From Conchocele bisecta (taxonomy: Eukaryota; Mollusca; Bivalvia; Lucinida; Thyasiridae): 64,000 bases of DNA. The notes under the pieces are model-generated. The model worked only from the letters and a program-made list of their open reading frames with translations. It did no database searches and had not been told where the DNA came from. The stretch spans positions 220,771,679-220,835,678 of the forward strand of contig CM055265.1 in NCBI GenBank assembly GCA_029237695.1, read 5' to 3'. A program made the translations under genes and the position numbers. Positions 45,891 to 55,624 of this stretch are shown piece by piece (the stretch's first letter is position 1; each line of letters opens with the position of its first letter).

Positions 45891-46908
45891 GATGACGTGG
45901 CCGACTGATCAAGTGCTAAACTAGTCGTGGTGCGATGACCGACTGATCAAGTGCTATACTAGTCTTGGTGCGATGGCCGACTGATCAAGTTCTAAACTAG
46001 TCGTGGTGCGATGGCCGACTGATCAAGTTCTAAACTAGTCATGGTGCGATGGCCGACTGATCGAGTGCTATACTAGTCCAGGTGCGATGGCCGACTGAGC
46101 AAGGGCTAAACTAGTCTTGGTGCGATGGCCGACTGATCAAGTTCTAAACTAGTCGTGGTGCGATGGCCGACTGATCAAGGGCTAAACTAGTCCTGGTGCG
46201 ATGGCCGACTGATCAAGTTCTATACTAGTCCTGGTGCGATGGCCGACTGATCAAGGGCTACACTAGTCCTGGTGTGATGGCCGACTGATCAAGGGCTAAA
46301 CTAGTCCTGGTGTGATGGCCGACTGACCAAGGGCTAAACTAGTCCTGGAGCGATGGCCGACTGATCTAGTTCTATACTAGTCATGGTGAGATTGCCGACT
46401 GATCGAGTGCTAAACTAGTCCTGGTGGCTGGTGCGATGGCCGACTGATCAAGTTCTAAACTAGTCCTGGAGCAATGGCCGACTGATCAAGTTCTAAACTA
46501 GTCCTGGAGCGATGGCCGACTGATCAAGTTCTAAACCAGTCCTGGTGCGATGGCCGACTGATCGAGTGCTATACTTGTTCTGATGCGATGGCCGACTGAT
46601 CAAGGGCTAAACTAGTCCCGGTGCGATGGCCGACTGATCAAGTGCTATACTAGTCCTGGTGCGATGGCCGACTGATCAAGTGCTATACTAGTCCTGGTGA
46701 GATGGTAAACTGATCAAGTTTTAAACTAGTCCTGGTGCGATGGCCGACTGATCAAGTGCTAAACTAGTCCTGGTGTGATGGCCGACTGATCAAGTTCTAA
46801 ACTAGTCCTGGTGCGATGGCCTACTGATCAAGTGCTAAACTAGTCCTGGTGCGATGGCCGACTGATCAAGTGCTAAACTAGTCATGGTGCGATGGCCGAC
46901 TGATCAAA
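45891..46908 (+). repeat. 38-bp minisatellite, ~27 copies
   Basis: The unit has TGATCAAGTGCTAAACTAGT followed by CCTGGTGCGATGGCCGAC. Copies vary mainly at a few positions (GTG/GTT/GGG after CAA; A or T in CTAAAC; the base after AGTC). The embedded words TGATCA and ACTAGT are palindromes. One copy near 46422 has an extra GGTGGCT. No ORF runs through it. Confidence 0.95.
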
Positions 46909-47289
46909 TCGCTTGCCATAATAACTAGATGGCCATGGCCTGCATGTCGTGCCCGCCGAGGCATTTGATAGTACAAACAATTTTTTTTATTGCAACAAAG
47001 CTTTAGCCCGTCGACGTAAAAACGTGCCGCACCCGCCGAGGCTTTGATAGTATACCCAAAAACTTTAACTAAAAAACACTTTAACCAAAAACTTTATCCT
47101 GAATGCACACCAATGTGCCAACTATCGCTCTGTCTGCAAGCGGGCCCAACAAAAACTTTAAGGGAAATTTCAAAGTAATTTGACCGTGACATTGGGCACA
47201 TATAAATAATAATGAAAATGTGGGTGACAAATACACCGTATGTGAAGTTTCGAGTGAATTGGTGAAGCGGTTTCAGAGATATAGTGTTC
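46909..47289. repeat. GACCTTG-type mosaic repeat, part 1
   Basis: It contains GATGGCCATGGCCTGCATGT, CCGCCGAGGCATTTGATAGT and GGAAATTTCAAAGTAATTTG, then TTCGAGTGAATTGGTGAAGC. The same series recurs at 48195-49015 in several degenerate rounds. It is a non-coding interspersed repeat, split here by a TTAA element. Confidence 0.7.
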
Positions 47290-47293
47290 TTAA

Positions 47294-47807
47294 AGGTACA
47301 TGCCCACTCAGTAGGCACAAAATGTTCTTTATATCAGAGACATCATCGGAGACATTTTCGGGCAAAATAAACATTAATTCACCATTAATACACATATTTA
47401 TTGGCATTATTATACATTTTATATCAGACGTAAATTTCCACACTGCTATCAGGGGCGATAACCGTGTTTCCTTAAAATGTTACCAAGACATTACTATTTA
47501 TTTTTTGATGTGCAATGATCATACTTTATAATCTGTCGAAAACATTTATTTTTTCAGGGAAACACATTTAATTAGTATAAGTAATTAAAAAATATCATGC
47601 CCCATTTGCCTATGAAAATAGCCTGATATCACCGCGTGTCACTATCAGTGAAATAAACATTACTAAATGATTATATCCATATAACGGGCACTCGTAATGT
47701 TTAGAACTGGTGGAATAGTGACAAAATTATACACTTATTTAATTCCTACAAATAACTGAGAATACACATAACTTTAATTGTTGTGCCTACTGAGTGGGTA
47801 TGTACCT
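47294..47807. mobile_element. piggyBac-like MITE (TTAA target), copy B
   Basis: Best preserved copy. TTAA at 47290-47293 and 47808-47811 flanks AGGTACATGCCCACTCAGTA and its inverse TACTGAGTGGGTATGTACCT. The interior has further inverted words (ATGTTCTTTATATCAGA). 514 bp, no transposase. Confidence 0.85.
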
Positions 47808-47811
47808 TTAA

Positions 47812-48188
47812 TTAGCATAAATTATTAAAAAACAAGAAATGCGTCTGTCGAACGCGGATGCCACCTGCAGCATATTTGAGAAACTGTGACAAAGTGGTTA
47901 ACCGAAAAGTGTGACGGACGGACAGACGGACAGACGGAAGGACGGTCCAAACACTATATGCCACCCGTTTCTTCGAAACCCGGTGGCATAAAAATATCAT
48001 GCCTCATTTGAATATGAAAATAGCTTGATACCACTGCTAGTCATTATCAGTAAAATAAATATTACTAAATGATTATATATGGATAGCGGGAACACATAAT
48101 TTTTAGAACTGGTGGAATAGTGACACAATTATACACTTATTTAATTGCTCTAAAGAACAGTTTGTGCCTACTGAGTGGGCATGTACCT
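47812..48188. mobile_element. piggyBac-like MITE, copy C, left-truncated, with a nested insert
   Basis: It starts in mid-element (matching copy B from about 47570) and ends GTGGGCATGTACCT with TTAA at 48189-48192. A foreign segment at about 47829-47990 interrupts it. That segment begins CAAGAAATGCGTCTGTCGAA, carries GACGGACGGACAGACGGACA, and ends near GAAACCCGGTGGCAT, with GATGCCACC/GGTGGCAT-like inverted words. Removing it would rejoin the AAAAAA/AAAATATCATGCC text of copy B. Confidence 0.75.
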
Positions 48189-48194
48189 TTAAAA

Positions 48195-49017
48195 ACTTTA
48201 ACCTTAAATCAAAAAAAATTAACCGTACGTATATGTAGGCCAATGTGACAACTATATCGCACTGTCCATGCAGGCATGTCAAAAACTTTGAGGTAAATTT
48301 CAAAGTAATTTGACCTTGATATTGGGCACAGGGGTTGCAGGGGTTGAGCATAGAATGAAAATATGGATGATGATAAACACACATGTGAAGCTTCGAGTGA
48401 ATTGGCGAAGCTGTTTCTGAGATATAGTGTTCTTAAAAACTTTAACCTACGGTAAATAAAAACCAGATGGCCATGGCCCGCATGTTGAGCCCACCGAGGC
48501 ATTTGATGGTGTCGGAGTATATTTATTTGAAGTTTGAATTAACGTATGTAAAAGCTTTAACGCAAATTTGAGTCATTTGACCTTGATCTTGGGCATGTGG
48601 GTCGCATGCGTGGGCTATAATAGAAAATATGGATGATAATAAAGAATTATCTGAAGTTTGAAGCAAATCTGGGTAAGTGTTGTGGAGATATAAGGTATGC
48701 AAAAACTTTAACAAAAATTTCAAAGTCATCTGACCTTGACCTTGGGGCACAGAGGGCCGCATGAGTGGGACACAGAAATGAATATTTATGGATGATGACT
48801 AGATAAGCCATTTGATTGTTTCAAGTCAATGTGACTTAGGATATGGTATTTAAATACATACACCGATTTCGGACGGACTGACGCACGGACGTCATTGTGA
48901 TCACTAAGTCTCGCTTTGCGCAAGCAGGCTCGGAAAAAAAAATACAGATGGATGTCAATGTGCAGACTATATCGCACTGTCCGCAGGCGGTCGCGACAAC
49001 AATTGTCCAACCCCTTT
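48195..49017. repeat. GACCTTG-type mosaic repeat, part 2
   Basis: Several rounds of AACTTTAAC, TTTCAAAGT(A/C)ATTTGACC, TTGGGCACAG, ATGGATGATGA and GAAG(C/T)TTCGAGTGAATTGG. The GACGGACTGACGCACGGACG near 48871 resembles other gacgg-type tails at 19062, 47910 and 50135. Small ORFs across it share the same artefactual peptides. Confidence 0.7.
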
Positions 49018-49021
49018 TTAA

Positions 49022-49522
49022 AGGTGCAAGCCCACTCAGTAGGCTAAAAATGCTCTTTATGGGAATTAAATAAGTGTATAATTGTCACTATTCCACTAGT
49101 TATAAACATTACGAGTGCCCGCTATACAGATATGATCATTTGGTAATATTTATTTTACTGATAGTGACGCGCGGTGCCGTGGTATCGGTATTTTCATGTG
49201 CAAATGGGGCATGATATTTTATAATTATTTATACTATTAAATTAAATGCATCAACTGAAAAAAAAATTGACAGATTATAAAGTATGATCATTGCACATCA
49301 AAAAATAAATACAGAGAATAAATAGTAATGTCCGTTAACATTTTAAGGAAACACAGTTATCGTCCCTGATATCAATGTGGAAATTTCCTTCTGATATAAA
49401 ATGTATAATAATGCCAAACAACACGTGGGTAATGGTAAATGATTGTTTATCTGGCCAGAAAATGTCTCCGATGATGCTCTGACATAAAGAACATTTTGTG
49501 CCTACTGAGTGGGCATGTACCT
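49022..49522. mobile_element. piggyBac-like MITE (TTAA target), copy D
   Basis: TTAA at 49018-49021 and 49523-49526 flanks AGGTGCAAGCCCACTCAGTA and CCTACTGAGTGGGCATGTAC-CT. The interior matches copies A and B (CGCTATACAGATATGATCAT, CATCACTGAAAA-like words). 501 bp. Confidence 0.85.
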
Positions 49523-49726
49523 TTAACGCTAGCTCCGCCCTGTCCAGTGAGACCTATGCATGTGTTAAGTTTCATAAAAAATATTGCAAAGGGTGTTCGC
49601 GTTATGCTCCGGACAAATCAGTGCGCGAAAAAAACAAAGGGAGATAACTAAACTAGAAAATGTGTTCATAGAACACGGATACCCCACATATCGCTTTGAT
49701 AGTAAACGAGGCAAAATTCCAGTGTC

Positions 49727-50130
49727 CAAAAGGGAGAGATAATCCATGACACGGGGTTCGAATCAAAAATCGAAATCTACTCACCATAAGGAAGCTACAT
49801 ATCAAACTTCAGTGCTGTAGCTATTACAAAAGTTTTACGAGTTACAAGGCAAAATTTTCAAATTCAAATTCAAAAAGAGGGAGATAATCCATGACGCGGG
49901 GGTCGAATGAAAATAAACTTTGCAAATCTACTCATCATAAGGACATACCAAGTTTCAGGTGTGTAGCTATTAGGGTTTAAAAGTTTTACGAGCTACAAGA
50001 CAAAATTGGAAAATTCTAACTTGAAAAGGGGGAGATAATCCATGACCATGGGGTCGAATCAAACATACATGTACCAAGTTTCAGGTATGTAGCTATTACG
50101 GTTTAAAAGTTTTTAAGAGTTACTAGGTTG
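49727..50130 (+). repeat. Three tandem ~145-bp units followed by a gacgg tail
   Basis: Each unit contains GGGAGATAATCCATGAC, GGGGTCGAATCAAA, CTACTCA(C/T)CATAAGGA, a TGTAGCTATTA word and AAAAGTTTTACGAG. The third is shortened. It ends at GGTGACGGACGGAAGAACGG. It is a dispersed-repeat type with an internal duplication. No coding sequence. Confidence 0.8.
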
Positions 50131-50880
50131 GTGACGGACGGAAGAACGGACAAGGTCAAGGGTAACACTAAATCCCCCTGCCCCCTCCACTATCGTGGTG
50201 AGGCAAAAGTTGTCATATACAAGTAACTTACCTTAATTCATCAGTTACACATCAGACGATGAATGAACTTTAATTCTGGTGTAGAATATTAAAGTTATTC
50301 ATTATATTCAATAGTGCTGCTTTGACATGACGTGAAATTAAAACATGCATGACATGATCTGGAAGAAAAACCACAGACCAAGCACGCATATTCAGAATCA
50401 TGTCTGTCGGTTCTTATCCAGCTCCGATTTCTGTCACCTGTCCACAAAATCCAGAATCCAACATTGTCGCAAATTTAATCCTCTATGTTGGTGTACGTTA
50501 GAACAAAATGTCACTTAGTATATTATCCAATCCATTGTAATCTCTTGTTTCTCTAAATAAATGCGTCCAACAATCCCCGTTAACTGCTATCGTGATAAAA
50601 ATGTTAAAGGTTCCGTCAGCGCCTCACATAATGACATATTGATCTTAATATCCACCATTTTTGATTCCAAGTACCAGAATAATGATGTTTCCATGCGCCG
50701 TCGTAGTGTTATCTGTCAGATTCCGTTGTTTATTTGATCAAATTGATGGACAAATTTGTGTCCGCTAATGTCGCCAAGAGCATAATCTGTGACGTTGACT
50801 GTAATAATTTGGCATAACTTCTAGCTTGTGAATTTTTGGTTGAATGAAGTGATCACTATGGTGAATAAGTGTGTATTTGT
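50131..50880. other. No gene recognised
   Basis: AT-rich sequence between the gacgg tail and the first tRNA-like SINE head. No domain in any frame. Confidence 0.4.
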
Positions 50881-50954
50881 GCCCGGTTTGCTCAGCAGGT
50901 AGAGCGATGGTGTGGTAAACCAGAGATCCCCGGTTCGATTCCGGGCTGGTGCAC
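50881..50954 (+). repeat. tRNA-Thr(GGT)-like SINE head
   Basis: The D-arm GCTC...GAGC, an anticodon loop with GGT, and a perfect T-arm CCCGG-TTCGATT-CCGGG are present. The acceptor stem pairs at only some of seven positions, and a similar head occurs 600 bp away with different stems. Best read as the Pol III promoter end of a tRNA-derived SINE rather than a working tRNA gene. Confidence 0.7.
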
Positions 50955-51054
50955 ATCTTTCTCACCCTGTGACATTTAGCGCCCAACATAGTTGCGGGAA
51001 GTAACTCTGCAGAATACTCCCGCATCGTCCGTATATACCGAGAGTTTATAATGG

Positions 51055-51290
51055 TGCTCTCCGTAGGTTTCCCCTGCAAAGTACCAAATCACATCTGATT
51101 TGCACTTCAACTGTTAATTGCGACATATTTTCTGTATTTTTCAATTGAAAGAAATGTCAGTATTATACTTATTCATTTCTGTGTAATAAGTACAGAAAAA
51201 TATGTCACAATTAACAGCTAAAGCGCGAATGAGATCCGATTCGGTACTCTGCAGGAAAAACATAAGGAGCACCGGAACTCTTGGTACGGA
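51055..51290. repeat. Inverted repeat between the two tRNA-like heads
   Basis: GGTGCTCTCCGTAGGTTTCC pairs with AAAACATAAGGAGCACCGG. Further in, CAACTGTTAATTGCGACATA pairs with ATGTCACAATTAACAG, and TACAGAAAAATATGTC with GACATATTTTCTGTA. The centre is near 51165. The two SINE heads may therefore be one element in inverted or composite form. Confidence 0.7.
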
Positions 51291-51473
51291 CGATAATTGA
51301 GTATTCTGTTGCCCAACAAAGGACCGCGACTGATAAATACTCCCAAATTAGTACCCAAACATATGGAATTCGGAGACAAAAATTAAACATAGAATTCGAG
51401 GACGAATTTCAATTTGGCGGAGAAGAATGTCACAGTACGCAACTGACCATGGGGAGGTGAAGTGTAAGAAGTT

Positions 51474-51550
51474 GCCTTGTTAGCTTGCTCGGTAGAGCCA
51501 TGGGCATGGTACGGTAAACATGAGGTCCCTGGTTCGATTCCGGGCCGTTA
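51474..51550 (+). repeat. tRNA-like SINE head, second copy
   Basis: TAGCTTGCTCGGTAGAGC (A box) and CCTGGTTCGATTCCGGG (T-arm, B box) are followed by ATCTTTCTCACTATGTGACA, which matches the sequence after the first head (CATCTTTCTCACCCTGTGACA). This shared 3' flank shows a SINE family. Confidence 0.7.
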
Positions 51551-52314
51551 TTTATCTTTCTCACTATGTGACACAAGTAAACCGTTTTATTTTAAAGAAA
51601 TGGCTATCACCGGAATAAATATTATCTTCACAAAATTTGATTCGGGCCAATAGAAATCAACAGCCAGAACAGAACGTTTGCAGTAATATAAATCTAATTC
51701 CACAATAAATTTTTAATATTTTGTTTATGATCAGGTTTCGAAAATTAAAATATGCTTTTCTTTTAAAATTATTATCAATATGTTCACCATGTTATTATGG
51801 TTAATATGCAATTCACAGTCTCCTTGCAGCTTGAAATTGAAAGACATTATGAAAAGTTGTGTTGATCTCAGAAATTGTCATGTCGACTATAGGATCGCGT
51901 CGAAATAATGTTAACAGAATAGGAAAACGTAATTTAATACCGACGAAAAAGTAAACAAAACGCAAAATTGATGCTTAGTTTTGCAATATTATACCGTAGA
52001 ACACACATTATAATTATGAAAATAAATATATTGTCAGTATGGTGGTGTCTATTAATGTGTTCTTGATATTCGGAACAGCAGTGACGACATTTTGTTTTGT
52101 CCAAGAAATTGTCAAGGTCAATGTTTCACTGTTTGTCTCGCAATAACCCGCCGCTTTATATTTGCACACCAACAAAACAGATCACCAATACCGCTGACTT
52201 TCTAGCCACTTTGAATGAAATAGATGGGATAACATTTTGGATTGGAACACGGACACGTTTGTAAACTATTTCGATTGTATTGCCGCATTGGTCAAGCAGA
52301 GCGGTCCGCTGGTT
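51551..52314. other. No gene recognised
   Basis: AT-rich non-coding sequence with no repeat family identified. Confidence 0.4.
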
Positions 52315-52560
52315 TGACCGCAGAGCGCAGCGTAAAGCGGTCATTCTTTCGCAGTTTAAAGTAAACTGCAATTAAAAGCGGAGCGCAGCGCTAACTGCGA
52401 TATAAGTATTGCAATTCCGCAACCAACTCTTTGGACCGCAGTCACATGATTGCAGTCCGATTGCGGTCCAATTGCAATTAATGGGAACGCGAATTGCAAT
52501 CCTGTGCTCCAGGAATTGCAATTCGCCTGGTAAGAGAACCGCAGGCGACTCTGTAATGCA
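52315..52560 (-). repeat. GCGGTCATTCTTTCGC repeat, copy 2
   Basis: It contains AAGCGGTCATTCTTTCGCAG, GGACCGCAGTCACATGATTG, ATTGCGGTCCAATTGCAATT and GGAATTGCAATTCGC. The same words appear at 45115-45340. Internal opposite-oriented GCGGTCC/GGACCGC words make it partly self-complementary. Confidence 0.75.
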
Positions 52561-53392
52561 GTAGTAAACATTATATTCAATAACTTTCGAGTTTTTGGAA
52601 ATTATGGCGGCCATTTTGAATTAAACACGCTCTTTAAGAAGAGCATAAATATTGATCTATATTTTAATCGTATCTCAGATGAAAATCAAACTAATATGTT
52701 CATATCTAGCTTAGTACCAAGATATGGTCCACCACAGTGTAGATAAATGCTGCCTGATCTTGATGAATATTTGGCGTCCATCTTGGATTCATATGGATTT
52801 GATAGCCTCCATCTATGTATAAAATTAATGCATGGTATCCAAAGGTTTTTCTACATCCGTTCGATCAAGATTCAAGTGCCTATTTGTTTTCATGCATAAA
52901 ATCAGTACACATTTCGGGCTAAATATTGATGCTTGGCGGCCATCTTGAATATGTTGATACTATCAACGATAGAGACGTCCGAGCAAACCGATTTGCTTTG
53001 TATATGCCCCATAAAACAATAATCACCAATACAACATACTTTATCGGATTATTCTGTAATGTTATGCAAGTACATATTGTATTATCAAAATAGAGTGAGT
53101 TTTGCACTCATTTGACACATGTGCACTTAATGACCCCAAAAATGACCTTGTCCCACCTGATTTGATTGACCGATTCGTGTTCAGGATGATATAATGCATT
53201 GATTTAAAGTAGTCGTTGCTTTTGCTCTCTCGGGTTGACAGAATTAATTGTTATGGGTGCTTGGCCCCCTACTTGAAACACGTAAACGGTATTCAATAAT
53301 GTTGTACACAGTTTATGAGTACACATTGCGATTAGTTATCTCGCACGCAATGAAAACATCATCAGGCATGTCAGCAAAACGATTGGTATCCA
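52561..53392. other. No gene recognised
   Basis: Non-coding. It carries three more ATGGCGGCCATTTTGAA-type motifs near 52603, 52775 and 52937. No domain. Confidence 0.4.
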
Positions 53393-53803
53393 TTATACGG
53401 AGCCCTGCATGGAACATGTATTTTTTTTATTAATTTGTTCCCACGAAATAACAATTCGTTCCCTCAATTTAACAATTATTTCCCTCGATGTAACAATTCG
53501 TTCCCACAAATTAACAATTCGTTCCCACGAAATAACAATTTGTTCCCTCAAAGTAACAATTAACAATTTGTTCCCACGACATAACAATTCTGTTCCCACG
53601 AAATAACAAGCATTATATCTTGGGAACGAATTGTTATTTCGTGAGAACGAATTGTTAAATTGAGGGAACGAATTGTTAATTCGTGGGAACGAATTGTTCA
53701 ATTGAGGGAACGAATTGTTATTTTGTGGGAGCGAATTGTTATTTCGTGGGAACGAATTAATAAAATATAATGCTGCGTCCCCTGCGGGGCTCCGTAATAT
53801 TCA
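53393..53803. mobile_element. TTCGTTCCC-array foldback element
   Basis: It begins near TATACGGAGCCCTGC and ends TGCGGGGCTCCGTA. A left tandem array of TTCGTTCCC words (53430-53610) and a right inverted array (53618-53757) meet near 53612. Same element as 20088-20645, slightly shorter. Confidence 0.9.
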
Positions 53804-54117
53804 CGTGTGAATGGATTAAATACGTCATGGATAAAACGATCTTTTAATTTATTGTTCATTTAAAGCCGGGCCAACGGGTTCGATACCGCATGTAACCTGC
53901 TGCATTGGTGAGAAAATACCAACATCAGAACGAAATATTTACATCGAAATAAAAAAAATATTCCGCCATGAAATTAGAATAACCTGCCAGGTCTATACCA
54001 CATCAAAGTCACTTGGCCCCTTCCCTAACAGTAATATGATTAGGAATAATCGCATTCTCATACAATGGGCATAACCAGATTAAACCCTCACATACAAGAA
54101 TGACAGAGACGTACCCG
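53804..54117. other. No gene recognised
   Basis: Non-coding. A GGGTTCGATACCGC word near 53876 resembles a B box, without an A box. Confidence 0.35.
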
Positions 54118-54470
54118 AAGGCCAAACCAGTAGCCAATTTCATCAAAATTGCAAAGTATACATATCTATCAAAGAATACTTTGAGGGAGTAATCATTTAT
54201 TTTTTCAGAAATGCATTATTTCATATAGAACTAACGACTGCATATATTTGATGATTAAAAGTATGCACACTTATTATACTGAATGTATTACATTATCACA
54301 GCCAAAATGGCTGTGGTAATGTAATAAATTCAGTATAATAAAAATTAATAAATGTATCCTTAAATTGAAAATTTCTCCCTCAAAGTATACTTAGCTAGAT
54401 AAGTATACTTTACAATGTTGGTGAAATAGGCAACTGGTCTCCGTTCGGGATACTTGTAAAGATGAATCCC
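54118..54470. mobile_element. Foldback element with nested palindromes
   Basis: Outer words CCCGAAGGCCAAACCAGTAGCC and GGCAACTGGTCTCCGTTCGGG are inverted but imperfect. Inner pairs are ATACTTTGAGGGAG/CTCCCTCAAAGTAT and the central hairpin TTATTATACTGAATGTATTA with its inverse (about 54269-54340, AAAAT loop inside CACAGCC/GGCTGTG). Non-coding. Confidence 0.75.
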
Positions 54471-54667
54471 GAAGGTTAAAGTACCCATCGCATTCTCCGA
54501 CCTGCCATCCACTGGATACTACGAATAAAACATCTAATGTCACAATACACAATACGTAATGTTGTCAATTTATTACTTAATTTATGAAAAATAATGTCAA
54601 TTTCGTAAAAGGATTTCATGAAATTACGCAGATGTCAGAAGGTACAAAACCCCATGGCGAGTCTCAA

Positions 54668-54901
54668 TTATGTGTCTGTGACTGGAGAAATGGGGCTTAT
54701 GGGATTTGTCAACAAATAGCACATTCTTATTATTATTCATGATAACATTCTGTATTGCTTGTTATAAACACGGAGTGCGTTTCATTAATGAATGGCGAAC
54801 AGTGCAGATCCTGATCAGACTGTGCGGATGCACAGGCTGATCTGGATCTACACTGGTTGAAAACCTATAGGCCACATTTCTCCAGTAACATCCGCATATA
54901 C
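54668..54901. mobile_element. MITE, ATATGTGGCTGTGACTGGAG family, copy 3
   Basis: It starts ATTATGTGTCTGTGACTGGA and ends CTCCAGTAACATCCGCATAT. The interior GCAGATCCTGATCAGACTGT with CAGGCTGATCTGGATCTAC is the family palindrome. It lies just outside the Polinton. Confidence 0.8.
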
Positions 54902-55058
54902 AATAATTATTCCAGTATACCGAATTCAGCGTGGCTGGCAGATATAAGTAGGTGGGTCTCTATTTCTGGATGTTATACATTGTCTTCATTTCTTCGCGGT
55001 ATTTCTGCTGTAATTCGGTCAGAATTCACACGGACGAATCGTGCGGCAATTATACACC

Positions 55059-55125
55059 AGTAGGATAGAGGGGGTCAAAATGATACCACCGACGATGGTA
55101 TTATTTATAACCCTCTATACTACCC
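55059..55125. repeat. Candidate Polinton left terminus with hairpin
   Basis: AGTAGGATAGAGGGGGTC begins here. AGAGGG with AAAATGATACCA pairs with TGGTATTATTT and CCCTCT, giving a stem around CCGACGA. Polintons have inverted terminal repeats starting AG. The partner end lies outside the window, so the call is provisional. Confidence 0.5.
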
Positions 55126-55213
55126 CCACCACCCCCGAAAAATCAAAAATTGGTTAACGAGGAAATTGTCTCCCGACAGTAAATTTATGAATTTTGGAGA
55201 AAAGTCTAAATCA

Positions 55214-55522
55214 TTAATGCAATTTCAATGCGTCCTCGCGCGATAGTTTATATTCCAACAACCCATTTTTCTCATCCAATATAGCTAATTTATTTCGTAG
55301 ATCAGCAACTAATTCTACCAGCTCTAGTCTACCACGTTCACGTTTAGCCACCTGACAGCGCAGTTGCTTATGTCTACAAAGAGTTTGGGCACTAACGAAT
55401 TTACAAGGGCATCTGGGGCATTGAAATTGCGAGGCGACACAAGGAAATTGTCTACGTCTCGATAGATGCCTTCGTAGATAGCCTTTACGCGTAAACGTCT
55501 TACAACAAGTCTCTCACTCCAT
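55214..55522 (-). pseudogene. Small C2H2 zinc-finger-like ORF next to the Polinton terminus, early stop
   Basis: A minus-strand frame of 103 codons starts at an ATG at 55522-55520 and ends TAA at 55216-55214, with a TGA at codon 3. After it come CCKTFTRKGYLRRH, then FQCPRCPCKF...LCRHKQLRC, i.e. two finger-like C/H clusters. A predicted helical, charged tail (about codons 60-100, ELVELVADLRNKLAILDEKN) follows. The TGA stands where the first Cys of a CxxC pair would be expected, so a single nonsense change may have killed it. It diverges from the polymerase region; a palindrome (55547-55588) lies between. Its function is unknown; a DNA-binding regulator is a guess. Confidence 0.6.
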
Positions 55523-55546
55523 TATATATATGTATTTTTATATATT

Positions 55547-55588
55547 CAATTGGTCGTGAAAAAAACATGATGTTTTCATGACCAATTG
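55547..55588. promoter_or_regulatory. 42-bp palindrome between divergent Polinton genes
   Basis: CAATTGGTCGTGAAAA pairs with TTTTCATGACCAATTG (one mismatch) around AAACATGATG. It sits between the start of the antisense zinc-finger ORF and the first + strand ORF. It could be a shared operator, a promoter element or simply a hairpin. No promoter consensus is evident. Confidence 0.4.
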
Positions 55589-55624
55589 AACAGATAAATT
55601 TCATAGGTTATAACAATAGAAAAT

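Noticed and set aside
45891..46908. Possible CRISPR-like array of regularly spaced repeats.
   Set aside because: The whole 38-bp unit is repeated with point variants, with no unique spacers. The sequence is eukaryotic and no cas genes are present.
50881..50954. Functional tRNA-Thr(GGT) gene.
   Set aside because: The acceptor stem pairs poorly, and a second, different copy with the same 3' flank shows it is a SINE head.
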